45,192 bases of DNA, from positions 1 to 45,192 of the forward strand of contig ONHW01000020.1 of assembly GCA_900317745.1 (NCBI GenBank), in the 5' to 3' direction. The position numbers were made by a program, and so were the translations under genes. Source of the stretch: an uncultured Bacteroidales bacterium. Lineage in GTDB: Bacteria > Bacteroidota > Bacteroidia > Bacteroidales > Paludibacteraceae. The notes below the pieces were generated by a model. That model was not told where the DNA came from. It saw only the letters and a list, made by a program, of their open reading frames with translations, and did not search any database. Of this stretch, positions 1 through 7,664 are shown one piece after another (position 1 is the first letter of the stretch; every line of letters begins with the position of its first letter).

Positions 1-59
1 CTCGTTTCATACTCGTGGACAATCTTCATCCTGTCCGCTTTCGTAAATTTATACTTCAT
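1..59 (-). CDS. Partial ORF at left edge, probable transposase N-terminus
   Basis: The first 19 codons of a minus-strand gene start at an ATG at 57-59 and run off the left edge. The peptide begins MKYKFTKADRMKIVHEYET, which resembles the start of a helix-turn-helix found in IS transposase OrfA-type proteins (a basic stretch followed by a KIVxEY helix). The tandem short repeats directly upstream (74-361) fit the outer end of an insertion sequence. Only 19 residues are visible, so the family cannot be fixed, and a non-transposon HTH protein remains possible. Confidence 0.4.
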   Translation of the reverse strand, partial: MKYKFTKADRMKIVHEYET

Positions 60-62
60 AAA

Positions 63-361
63 GACACTTTTTAGTGTCAACGTATTTCAGGACAAGACAA
101 GTTAACCAAATTCAGCAAAATGGTCAAGATAGTCAAGTTGGTCAATTTGGTCACATGAAATTTTTGAGAAAGATAATGGAAAGTGTCTCAAGAGTCTCAA
201 CTGTCTCATGCATTTTTTTACACAATCAAAGATGGATGCATGGATTGACAACGATTATAGGAAGATGTCAACTTTTTTAGGAAAGTGTAAACATTTTCAG
301 GAAGATGTCAAGTCTTTTAGGAAAAATCAATTAAAAAACTGTCAACGCTATTTAGGAAAAA
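63..361. repeat. Clustered short tandem repeats, probable end of an insertion sequence
   Basis: This gene-free stretch is built from phased short repeats. A perfect hairpin GACACT-TTTT-AGTGTC lies at 63-78. GTCAA/GTCAC recurs every 9 bases at 123, 132, 141 and 150. GTCTCA recurs every 9 bases at 185, 194 and 203. TGTCAA/TGTAAA followed by TTTTAGGA or TTTCAGGA recurs about every 20 bases at 266, 286 and 306, with another copy at 340 and one at 76. Multiple 20-bp transposase-binding repeats are typical of IS21-type ends. With the HTH start at 1-59, an IS end is the likeliest reading, but that is inference. Confidence 0.45.
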
Positions 362-367
362 GTCATG

Positions 368-709
368 CTAAACTGTAGCTTTAAAACTATCGACTGCTTT
401 AATGAATGTTACAAGCAAGAGATACAAAGCTATTATTAGGACAGTAGCAATAAGTTTATACCAATATAGAAACTTTTTCCATTTGATGGGAATGTTTGTA
501 TATATTGAAATTGCTCCGACCACCAAATAGTACAAAATAAATTGCAGCACAAAGATACAAAAATATGTCCACCATTCTCCGTAGGTGATGCCCCACATGT
601 GTATAGCATCATCAGATGACCATTTTATCAATTCATTAATGAAAGAATCGCACCAGTTCCTTTCATGAGCAATAGGAGCGGAGATGTTTGCAAGAAGCAG
701 ATGTGTCAT
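368..709 (-). CDS. Small membrane protein, unknown function
   Basis: This 113-residue protein has two clear hydrophobic segments, about residues 47-70 (rich in W, F, I and L) and 84-104, with a polar N-terminal part containing several W residues. I do not recognise a family. The gene lies 19 bases downstream of another two-segment membrane protein (729-953) on the same strand, so the two are probably co-transcribed. Its end abuts the IS-like repeat array, so it may belong to the accessory cargo. The ATG at 707-709 is used; no better start is visible. Confidence 0.55.
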   Translation of the reverse strand: MTHLLLANISAPIAHERNWCDSFINELIKWSSDDAIHMWGITYGEWWTYFCIFVLQFILYYLVVGAISIYTNIPIKWKKFLYWYKLIATVLIIALYLLLVTFIKAVDSFKATV

Positions 710-728
710 ACCAATAGTATTGGATGTG

Positions 729-953
729 TTACGTATTTTTTGACTTTATATACAAGAACAAGGCGACGCATGCAAAGCCTATACCGATCAGCAATGCAAC
801 TATGTTTATCAGACCTATCACTTCTCGGAATAGCCTAAACTGTAGCGCGTCAAAAGCAAAGATGTCTCTGATGTGCCAAGCAACTTCCGTTAATGCGTAA
901 ATACTCAGGCTAATTGCGGCGATGAGAGTGGTTACTTTGAAAGATGTATTCAT
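729..953 (-). CDS. Small membrane protein, unknown function
   Basis: This 74-residue protein has two predicted membrane helices (about 5-23 and 46-68) and a short basic C-terminus (YIKSKNT). It is probably the first gene of a two-gene unit with 368-709. No family is recognised. Two adjacent small inner-membrane proteins next to toxin-like genes could be a holin-like or toxin pair, but nothing in the sequence shows this. The 237 bases upstream (954-1190) hold no recognisable gene or consensus promoter. Confidence 0.5.
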   Translation of the reverse strand: MNTSFKVTTLIAAISLSIYALTEVAWHIRDIFAFDALQFRLFREVIGLINIVALLIGIGFACVALFLYIKSKNT

Positions 954-1190
954 GATTAGTTCTATTTTGTGTTGTTTAGCGATTAATATTTCTGATTCAT
1001 ATACATATATGCAAGCAAAGAGCGAAAGGTAACCCTTCCTGTCATAATTTGTTTAAATTTAACAAGTCAAACTGATCTTGCTTCAAGACTATGTCGAGTC
1101 ATTTACATTTGCATCTCGTTAGCATTACGGACGATTCTATTAGCAGCTTCAACCATGTCTTTGCTTCAACTTACGCGCAATCTCCATTCA

Positions 1191-1862
1191 TTAAAACAAT
1201 GTCAGCTCTATTTGTCGGTTACTGCTTTTAATACGCCCTGAACCTTGTCGTTTCGCTTTGCGGGTTTGTCTTGCCGTTTTAATTTCCTCAGCTGACAGAG
1301 GACGCAACTGCTGGTCGGCTGAAGGATAATTGCCTTCAATGTATAGCTTGACCAATCCAGCATGTGATAAAGGGGATGATGTGTTTCGTACATCAATGTT
1401 GGTATTGTAGTCAAGAAAAACTATATCATGATCTTTTGCTCGCTCTGCAATCTTCATCACAAGACTATGTGCACAATTATCCAACACATACTTGTAAGTA
1501 GGCAGATATATACGCATTCTTGCTGTAAAATAATCCAACAGTTCATTCCCTTCAATGCCAAAGCGATGTCCTTTTGTCTTTCCATGCACGCGTTCCGTAC
1601 GCTTAATATTTTTCATGGTAGTATTAGAAAACAAGCGCACATCAACATCTTCGTGCTCAAAGACTTTCAAACCTTGCCAAACAGCCTCAACACATGAAGC
1701 GGTAACACCCGGACTATTGGGTACGGGAATGTTCATGTGTGGATAGAACGGACTGAGTTTTTGCGCATAAGCGGATTTAGATGTCAGGTCAAGTATATCC
1801 GCTTGGGGATATTCTTTCTGAATTCTTTCCAACTTGCGTTTTTTGTTTGCTATGTATATCAT
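1191..1862 (-). CDS. NADAR-like / DUF6939-type partner of the DarT-like protein
   Basis: This 223-residue cytosolic protein is the last gene of a three-gene operon; its ATG lies 5 bases after the stop of the LRR-DarT gene. It opens MIYIANKKRKLERI, followed by SPFYPHMNIPVPNS and VEAVWQGLKVFE (about residues 37-71). That block resembles the conserved core of NADAR/YbiA proteins (an SxFYP...VEhxxQxxK pattern), which remove ADP-ribose from nucleic acid bases and serve as antitoxins to DarT1-type toxins. I also recall proteins like this beside DarT genes as a DUF6939-type family. The tail is basic (about 190-215, RQTRKAKRQ). The likely role is reversing or blocking the modification made by 1868-4945. 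The adjacency is seen; NADAR homology is inferred from a short motif. Confidence 0.65.
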   Translation of the reverse strand: MIYIANKKRKLERIQKEYPQADILDLTSKSAYAQKLSPFYPHMNIPVPNSPGVTASCVEAVWQGLKVFEHEDVDVRLFSNTTMKNIKRTERVHGKTKGHRFGIEGNELLDYFTARMRIYLPTYKYVLDNCAHSLVMKIAERAKDHDIVFLDYNTNIDVRNTSSPLSHAGLVKLYIEGNYPSADQQLRPLSAEEIKTARQTRKAKRQGSGRIKSSNRQIELTLF

Positions 1863-1867
1863 GTTAG

Positions 1868-4800
1868 TTAAAATTCGTCAATGTTGAGTATGTATTTTAG
1901 TGGCACGTGTGTCTTGACAAGGATTTCTGCTTGCTTGTATTTGAATAATGGGTCATCGCCTTTAACATATCTTTTACTCGTAGCAACAAAGTCCACCTGC
2001 TCCAAACCTTTCAATCCGGGAGCACAATGGGCTCTTGAGTCAACAGCATTCATATCGGAAAACATTGTACCATCTAACATAGCCACTTCTGTAGATATCT
2101 TTAGTACAACGATGTCTTCACCATTTTGAATATGCCTATAAGCCATCGGATGATCGTTGCAAAAACTAAGATGCACATAGTCGGCAACACCATTATATCG
2201 GTCTAAACCTTGCGACAGTTCTCCGCCGCCTTGCACAGGAATGTCTATATTGTGCTTCTTTAGATATTGCCAGGAATACAATCCACCATTTTGGCGAATC
2301 GATGCGAGGTTCTTGCGAGATGTGAAGTGGTAGAAACACTTAACAGAATGCAGATTGAGTATGTTGCCGATAAGTCTGTTTTCTAATTCTCTTTGCTGTT
2401 GTTCTTCTTTGCGTTGTTGTTCACGTCTCTCTTCTTCCTCTTTGCGCTGCTGCTCGGCTTTGCGCTTTTCTTCTTCCATTTTGCGTTTCTTCTCCTCTTC
2501 TTGCTTGCGTTGCTCCTCTGCTCTCTGTCGTTCTTCTTGCTGCCTTTTTCTTTCGGCTTCTTGGCGATGCTCTTCCTCTATTCTTTTTCTTTCTTCCTCT
2601 TGTCGTTGAGCTTCTTCCGCAATCTTCTCTTCTATGGTCTTTTGCACCTTATCGGCACGTGTCTGCGCATCTGTGAATCCCGACTTAGCTGCTTGTTGGA
2701 AATATTCAAGGGCTTTAGTTAAGTCTTGTGGCACATGCTCGCCGTGCTCATACCATTCTCCCAAATGATACGCTGCTTCTGCGCAACCCTTTTCAGCGGC
2801 CTGCATGTAAATCACAAGTGCTTGCGGAAGGCTTTTTTGCAGACCGATACCTAATTCATAACCTTTGGCGATATTTAATAAAATGGAGAGCTCTTCGTTG
2901 TCACGCTCAACGATAATATCGGTCCATCTTTTTAATTCTTCCATTCGAACAAATCGTGCCTTCTGACCTTTTGGAACACATATTTCTTTGAGACCACTGC
3001 AACCTCTAAAGGCATTATCTTTTATGCGAGTGACACTATTGGGAATAGTCATAGAGGTTAGACCATCGCAAAATTCGAAAGCGCATTCTCCAATGCTTAT
3101 GACACCATTAAGAATTTCAATAGAGGTCAAACCGCTACAACCTTGGAAAGCACCTCCTGCTATTGATTCAATCCCGTATGGAATCGTATATGCACCGGAA
3201 TATGTTTTAGGCATAAAAGCAAACACATGTGAACTATATATTGGCGAACTCAAACCAGAGCAATGAAAGAATGCTCCTTCTCCTATGCTGGTAGCGGTTT
3301 TAGGAATTTTGATAGAGGTTAAACCTACGCAACCTGAGAAAGCATTGTGTCCGATGCGGGTGACGCTATCGGGAATAATCACGGAACTCAAACTAGTGCA
3401 TCCACAGAAAGCCCAATCTTCAATACTTATGACGTTGTTTGGAATAGTCATAGAGGTCAAACTATGGCAATTAGCGAATGCACTATCTCCAATAATAGTA
3501 ACGCGGTTGGAGATAGTAATTAATGTCAAACTGCTACAATCTTGGAAAGTTTCTCTTTCAATACTTGTGACGCTACTTGGAATAATAGCAGATCTTAAAC
3601 TAGAGCAACTTGAAAAAGTTCCTCTTCCAATGCTTGTGACGCTATTGGGGATTGTCACTGAGGTTAAACTGGTGCAATCCTCGAAGGCATAATTTCCGAT
3701 GTGGGTTACGCTATCGGGAATTGTAACGGAGGTCAAACCAGTACAGCCAGAGAAAGCATAACCTTCAATGCTTGTGACACTATCAGGAATTTCAATAGAG
3801 GTCAAACCGCTACAACCTTGGAAAGCACCTCCTGCTATTGATTCAATCCCGTATGGAATCGTATATGCACCGGAATATGTATTTGGCATATGTGCAAAAA
3901 CGTACTCATTATATACGGGTAAGGTCAAACCGCAACAACCATTGAAAGCCTCATCTCCAATGCTTGTGACGCTATTGGGGATTGTCACTGAGGTTAAACT
4001 GGTACAACCATCAAAAGCATGGTTTCCAATGCTTGTGACACTATTAGGAATAATAACAGATGTTAAACTGCTGCAATTATAGAAAGCTCCGTATCCAATA
4101 CTTGTAACGCTTTTGGGTATCTCAACTGAGGTCAGAGCCCTGCAATTACTGAAGGCATCTTCACCAATACTTGTGACCCCTTCTCCAATAATAACATCTT
4201 CTATATATGCCCCAAATATTGATGCGAGATTTGACCCATATTGATTAGAGGAATATACATTACTTACAACGGCATTTGATTTCAATGTCAATTTAGTCAA
4301 ACCGGTGCAACCGAAAAAAGCATCGCTGCCAATACTTGTGACGCTATTGCCAATCGTCAAAGAGGCGAGGCTGCTACATTTCATGAAAGCCTTATTTCCA
4401 ATGCTTGTGACAGAATCTCCGATAATATATTCAGTAACTTGATTTCCAAAAATAGAGCCAATGTTATATCGATCCCAATAATCCATACAAACAAGAGAGT
4501 CAGAGTTAATCGTCACAGATGTCAAATGTGTGCAATCCTCAAAAGCATTCTCTCCAATATAAGTGACACTATTGGGGATATTCACAGAGTCCAAACTACT
4601 GCATTCATAGAAAGCCTCCTTTCCAATGCTTGTAACACCATCGGGGATAGTTAGAGAGGTCAAATTCCAGCAACAATAGAAAGTTCCCTCTCCAATGCTT
4701 GTAACGCTATTAGAAATCGTTATATTGGTCAATCTAAAACATTCACAGAAAGCATACTTTCCAATGATTGTGACGCTATCGGGAATTGTCACCGAGGTTA

Positions 4801-4945
4801 AACTCTCGCAACCAGCAAAAGCACTATCTCCAATGCTTGTGACACCGTTAGGAATTACATATTCCCCTTCTAAATCTTGGGGACAGTTGACTAATGTCTT
4901 GCGATCATCGGAGAACTCGACTCCATATTTATCAATGTATGCCAT
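1868..4945 (-). CDS. BspA-type LRR - Sel1 - coiled coil - DarT-like ADP-ribosyltransferase fusion
   Basis: This 1025-residue protein has four parts. Residues 1 to about 690 are LRR_5 (BspA-type) repeats of about 23 residues with the signature SVTSIGxxAFxxCxxLTSV. About 700-775 are Sel1-like repeats (AAEKGCAEAAYHLGEWYEHG). About 778-857 are an extremely charged E/K/R/Q coiled coil. Residues 858-1025 are a DarT-like (DUF4433) domain: FYHFTSRKNLASIRQNG with H873, then DYVHLSFCNDHPMAYR, then KYKQAEILV with the presumed catalytic glutamate E1007. DarT enzymes use NAD+ to ADP-ribosylate bases in single-stranded DNA. There is no signal peptide, so unlike BspA adhesins this should be cytosolic. The gene starts 12 bases after the HD gene and is followed at 5 bases by its probable antidote. 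LRR ligand and target base are unknown. Confidence 0.8.
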   Translation of the reverse strand: MAYIDKYGVEFSDDRKTLVNCPQDLEGEYVIPNGVTSIGDSAFAGCESLTSVTIPDSVTIIGKYAFCECFRLTNITISNSVTSIGEGTFYCCWNLTSLTIPDGVTSIGKEAFYECSSLDSVNIPNSVTYIGENAFEDCTHLTSVTINSDSLVCMDYWDRYNIGSIFGNQVTEYIIGDSVTSIGNKAFMKCSSLASLTIGNSVTSIGSDAFFGCTGLTKLTLKSNAVVSNVYSSNQYGSNLASIFGAYIEDVIIGEGVTSIGEDAFSNCRALTSVEIPKSVTSIGYGAFYNCSSLTSVIIPNSVTSIGNHAFDGCTSLTSVTIPNSVTSIGDEAFNGCCGLTLPVYNEYVFAHMPNTYSGAYTIPYGIESIAGGAFQGCSGLTSIEIPDSVTSIEGYAFSGCTGLTSVTIPDSVTHIGNYAFEDCTSLTSVTIPNSVTSIGRGTFSSCSSLRSAIIPSSVTSIERETFQDCSSLTLITISNRVTIIGDSAFANCHSLTSMTIPNNVISIEDWAFCGCTSLSSVIIPDSVTRIGHNAFSGCVGLTSIKIPKTATSIGEGAFFHCSGLSSPIYSSHVFAFMPKTYSGAYTIPYGIESIAGGAFQGCSGLTSIEILNGVISIGECAFEFCDGLTSMTIPNSVTRIKDNAFRGCSGLKEICVPKGQKARFVRMEELKRWTDIIVERDNEELSILLNIAKGYELGIGLQKSLPQALVIYMQAAEKGCAEAAYHLGEWYEHGEHVPQDLTKALEYFQQAAKSGFTDAQTRADKVQKTIEEKIAEEAQRQEEERKRIEEEHRQEAERKRQQEERQRAEEQRKQEEEKKRKMEEEKRKAEQQRKEEEERREQQRKEEQQQRELENRLIGNILNLHSVKCFYHFTSRKNLASIRQNGGLYSWQYLKKHNIDIPVQGGGELSQGLDRYNGVADYVHLSFCNDHPMAYRHIQNGEDIVVLKISTEVAMLDGTMFSDMNAVDSRAHCAPGLKGLEQVDFVATSKRYVKGDDPLFKYKQAEILVKTHVPLKYILNIDEF
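3112..3205. repeat. 94-bp exact direct repeat, copy 1 (second copy 3787-3880)
   Basis: Bases 3112-3205 and 3787-3880 are identical and 675 bases apart inside the LRR gene. They encode the repeated block SGAYTIPYGIESIAGGAFQG and its flank. Exact identity, against the diverged neighbouring 69-bp LRR units, points to a recent duplication or gene conversion. Recombination between the copies would remove 675 bases (225 codons) in frame. Confidence 0.9.
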
Positions 4946-4957
4946 AGTATTCTCTCA

Positions 4958-6037
4958 TTATTTGTACATTTTATTTATATCAGAGATTACAATCGTTTGT
5001 TCATCCTGTTGGATTGTTAAATTTGTCCAATCCTTCATTTCGCTCACACGTTCAATATAACTTGCAGGGTTAACACATGACTTATTAAAACTGATTTTCA
5101 AATACGTTCCTTCATCATCAAAATCTAATATCATCTCCTTCAATAATGAAGATGGTGTGCTATTGAGAAAACGTTTGACAGGCTCAATTGTGTCGCAAAA
5201 TACTAACAATGCAGTCAGCCAATCTTTATAATATGGTTTGGCTGATGGCGAATATATTAACTCATCTAAATGGTAATCTACGTACTTTTCAAAATCTTTT
5301 TGTCCAGGAGCTTTGAACCATAGGTTGTGCTGAATAATGGCGTTGGCACATTTAGCATACTCACGGAAGTGAGATGATGAAAGATGTAAACCATTCCATT
5401 TGAAATTATCATAACTTACATTATTGTTGACCCCTCGGCAATAATTATATACTTCTGCATAGTTCTGTCTCAAAGAATTATACAACAATATTCCACCTGC
5501 TATTCCGTGATCTACACAACCACATTCATTAATTCTATAACGATAATATGCGCGAACTGTTTTCTTCGTGACGCCCTTGAATCTTATTGTGCGGTCGTTT
5601 AGTATCTGGTATGTGATATTATTTTCCACGACAAACCTATTGAGCGTCGGGAGATGGTTCTTGTCCTCTTCAAACTTATACGCCATGTCGTGGTATAGAC
5701 AAGTAAGGAACCACAACCACAAGAAAGTTTTATCTTCTGGAACATCTATATGAATATGGTGTTTCTTAAATAATGGTAGCAGGAGAATGCCCAGAAAGAA
5801 CGTAGAAATAGAATGTGTGGCTCTATCTGTTCTGCAATAACGTGCAATATCTCTCACTATCATATATTTTCCACCACATTGAAAATATTCTTGGATAAAG
5901 CGTACCGCCTCGTGTCCGTCATTTAATATACGATCCAAACTAAATTCCTTTATAGTGAAGGTGGGATAATAACACCACTTATCAGTATTACTGAAAAGTT
6001 CTGCATATAATTCCCATATTGTTCCTGCGTGCTTCAT
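4958..6037 (-). CDS. HD-domain (metal-dependent phosphohydrolase-like) protein
   Basis: This 359-residue protein is first in the operon, 12 bases before the LRR-DarT start. The complete HD-superfamily pattern is present in order: H75 (RATHSIS), H116-D117 (CLYHDMAYKFE), H177 (VDHGIAGG), H237 (IIQHNLW) and D282 (FCDTIEP). Such proteins bind two metals and hydrolyse phosphate esters of nucleotides, cyclic nucleotides, or DNA (as in Cas3-HD). No second domain or membrane segment is seen. It could be a nucleotidase effector, a signal-degrading enzyme or a regulator of the DarT partner. The substrate cannot be read from sequence. The 230 bases upstream show no consensus promoter. Confidence 0.7.
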   Translation of the reverse strand: MKHAGTIWELYAELFSNTDKWCYYPTFTIKEFSLDRILNDGHEAVRFIQEYFQCGGKYMIVRDIARYCRTDRATHSISTFFLGILLLPLFKKHHIHIDVPEDKTFLWLWFLTCLYHDMAYKFEEDKNHLPTLNRFVVENNITYQILNDRTIRFKGVTKKTVRAYYRYRINECGCVDHGIAGGILLYNSLRQNYAEVYNYCRGVNNNVSYDNFKWNGLHLSSSHFREYAKCANAIIQHNLWFKAPGQKDFEKYVDYHLDELIYSPSAKPYYKDWLTALLVFCDTIEPVKRFLNSTPSSLLKEMILDFDDEGTYLKISFNKSCVNPASYIERVSEMKDWTNLTIQQDEQTIVISDINKMYK

Positions 6038-6267
6038 ATAAGCATTTTAATATCAATTACTTCTTATCGGATTTTCGGCATTCTCCATATCCTTATATAA
6101 CTATATGTCGTTTATTTATCAAAAAGTAACCTCTCATCAATTTTTTTCATACCATGTCGACTAATGAGACCAAGTATTAAGCTAAATGCTATTGTTTATA
6201 TGTCTTGAGCAGTTGTCAGCTCGGGGTGTGCTATGTTATGTCATAGGCGGATGTGTATTTCATTGTA

Positions 6268-6504
6268 TTACTTATCAATTATCTCCCAATGACCTTTCTG
6301 TTTGCCTTTTGTGCGGCGGATGCGGTCAATCTTCAGTTTATTGATATGCTTCTGAATAGCAGATGGCGCAATATGTAAAATCTCACTCAACTGTTCTCGC
6401 GTAATACTAGGATTTGCCTTGATAAGTTCAAAGACCTCTTTTGTTCTTTGACCACCTTTTTGGCTTTTTCTTCGACCACCTCTTTGACCGATTTCCTTGA
6501 TCAC
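6268..6504 (-). pseudogene. Winged-helix fragment, likely C-terminal remnant of an AlbA_2-type ATP-binding protein
   Basis: The frame encodes about 78 residues: a basic GGRRKSQKGGQR linker, then TKEVFELIKANPSITREQLSEILHIAPS..HINKLK, and a GHWEII ending. This is the C-terminal winged helix typical of AlbA_2/RecG-like ATP-binding proteins. The only available start is GTG at 6504; the same frame reads on upstream (…CLEDWEIVQK) to a TGA at about 6547-6549, with no ATG. A different frame has an ATG at about 6550 that runs through the linker for about 40 codons. This looks like a truncated and frameshifted leftover, though a small stand-alone HTH protein is not excluded. Confidence 0.5.
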
Positions 6505-6609
6505 CTTTTGAACGATCTCCCAATCCTCCAGACAGCGGGTCTTGCGTCATAAATGTGAAGGCATTTAAACTATTCAAAAATCCTTAATAGTTGAACTTGT
6601 ATGGACCTC

Positions 6610-7443
6610 TTACACATAGCTTTTTGCTTTCAATATATGCTTGCTGTCAACGTTCTCCAACACAGTCATTTGTTGGATGGCTATCTGGTTGAGTTTATGA
6701 AGGCGTTCCTGTTGCGGCATGCCTTCGTTGATAAACACCGCATTCAGGTTCTCCATGTTACTGAGGCAAATCAACTGATTGATTGTCGCATAATCGCGGA
6801 TATTGCCCTTGTCATCAGGATGCGCATCGCGCCACTCCTTAGCCGTCATACCAAACAATGCCACATTCAGCACATCCGCTTCATTAGCATAGATAAGCGA
6901 CTTGTGATACGGATCGATCTCTTGCGGTACTAAGTTAGCCTTAATGGCATCAGTATGGATATGATAGTTAATCTTCGCCAACTCGCGCTTTGCCGACCAG
7001 CCGAGTGCTTTCTGCTCGGCTTCTTTGAGGCGCTGGAATTCCTTAATCAAATATAGCTCAAATTCAACTGATACCCAACTGGCGAACTTGAACGCTATAT
7101 CCCGCTGTGCAAAAGTACCTCCATTATTGCCGGTCTTGGAAATAATGCCGATAGCATTAGTGAGTTCAATCCACCGAGAGGGGCTTAACGTAAATGCATT
7201 ACTACCGGCATCCCGTAAAAGGGGGTCGAATTCGACCCCTTTGAAATGAGGGTTATTCAACATCTCCCATACACCAAGATACTCAACGGTGTTCTTAAGA
7301 CGCATCCAGTTTTTAACTACATCTTTCGGCTCCAATGGATTCTTTTGTCTTGCGATATCCGTAATACAGATATAATCCATCCCGTTCTGAACAAAAGAAC
7401 GAACGGTAGTGTCTCTAACAACAATAGATTGTGTCTTTGCCAT
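6610..7443 (-). CDS. KilA-N domain protein
   Basis: This 277-residue protein carries a KilA-N-type DNA-binding domain in its N-terminal half: ICITDIARQKNP, WMRLKNTVEYLGVWE, FTLSPSRWIELTNAIGI, and GGTFAQRDIAFKFASWVS (about 25-130). The C-terminal half includes ALFGMTAKEWRDAHPD and EGMPQQERLHKLNQIA, as in chromosomal Bacteroidales KilA-N proteins. The family comes from phages and large DNA viruses and is common in defence and mobile regions. The ATG at 7443 is chosen over an in-frame TTG at 7452. A well-matched promoter lies at 7526-7557. Its function here is unknown. Confidence 0.8.
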   Translation of the reverse strand: MAKTQSIVVRDTTVRSFVQNGMDYICITDIARQKNPLEPKDVVKNWMRLKNTVEYLGVWEMLNNPHFKGVEFDPLLRDAGSNAFTLSPSRWIELTNAIGIISKTGNNGGTFAQRDIAFKFASWVSVEFELYLIKEFQRLKEAEQKALGWSAKRELAKINYHIHTDAIKANLVPQEIDPYHKSLIYANEADVLNVALFGMTAKEWRDAHPDDKGNIRDYATINQLICLSNMENLNAVFINEGMPQQERLHKLNQIAIQQMTVLENVDSKHILKAKSYV

Positions 7444-7525
7444 ATTGTCCAAACATGTCGAAATCGACAGAATTAAAATATACGTCTCAATGGCATCGAA
7501 TTTCGATGCTTTTCATTTTCGCATA

Positions 7526-7557
7526 CAAAGTTATAAAAAAATTCTCATATTTGCAAA
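7526..7557 (-). promoter_or_regulatory. Bacteroidota-type promoter for the KilA-N gene
   Basis: On the minus strand TTTG (7554-7557), exactly 20 bases, then TAACTTTG (7526-7533). This matches the -33/-7 consensus of the phylum and leaves a leader of about 75 bases. Confidence 0.7.
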
Positions 7558-7664
7558 TGGACAAACAATATTTTGTTCCTTTCCGCGAAAAAAGTTGTGT
7601 TTTTCATCAAAAGTAACCCTTATATCGTTTTGCTCATGGGCATAACAAGATTTTGTAAGCCTGC

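Noticed and set aside
74-280. 68-codon plus-strand ORF at the left edge
   Set aside because: It runs through the tandem repeats and has no protein-like features.
2355-2722. Plus-strand Ser/Cys/Leu-rich ORFs
   Set aside because: They are the antisense of the E/K/R-rich coiled coil and have no family features.
1868-4945. Secreted BspA adhesin
   Set aside because: There is no signal peptide or sorting domain, and the C-terminus is a DarT-like enzyme.
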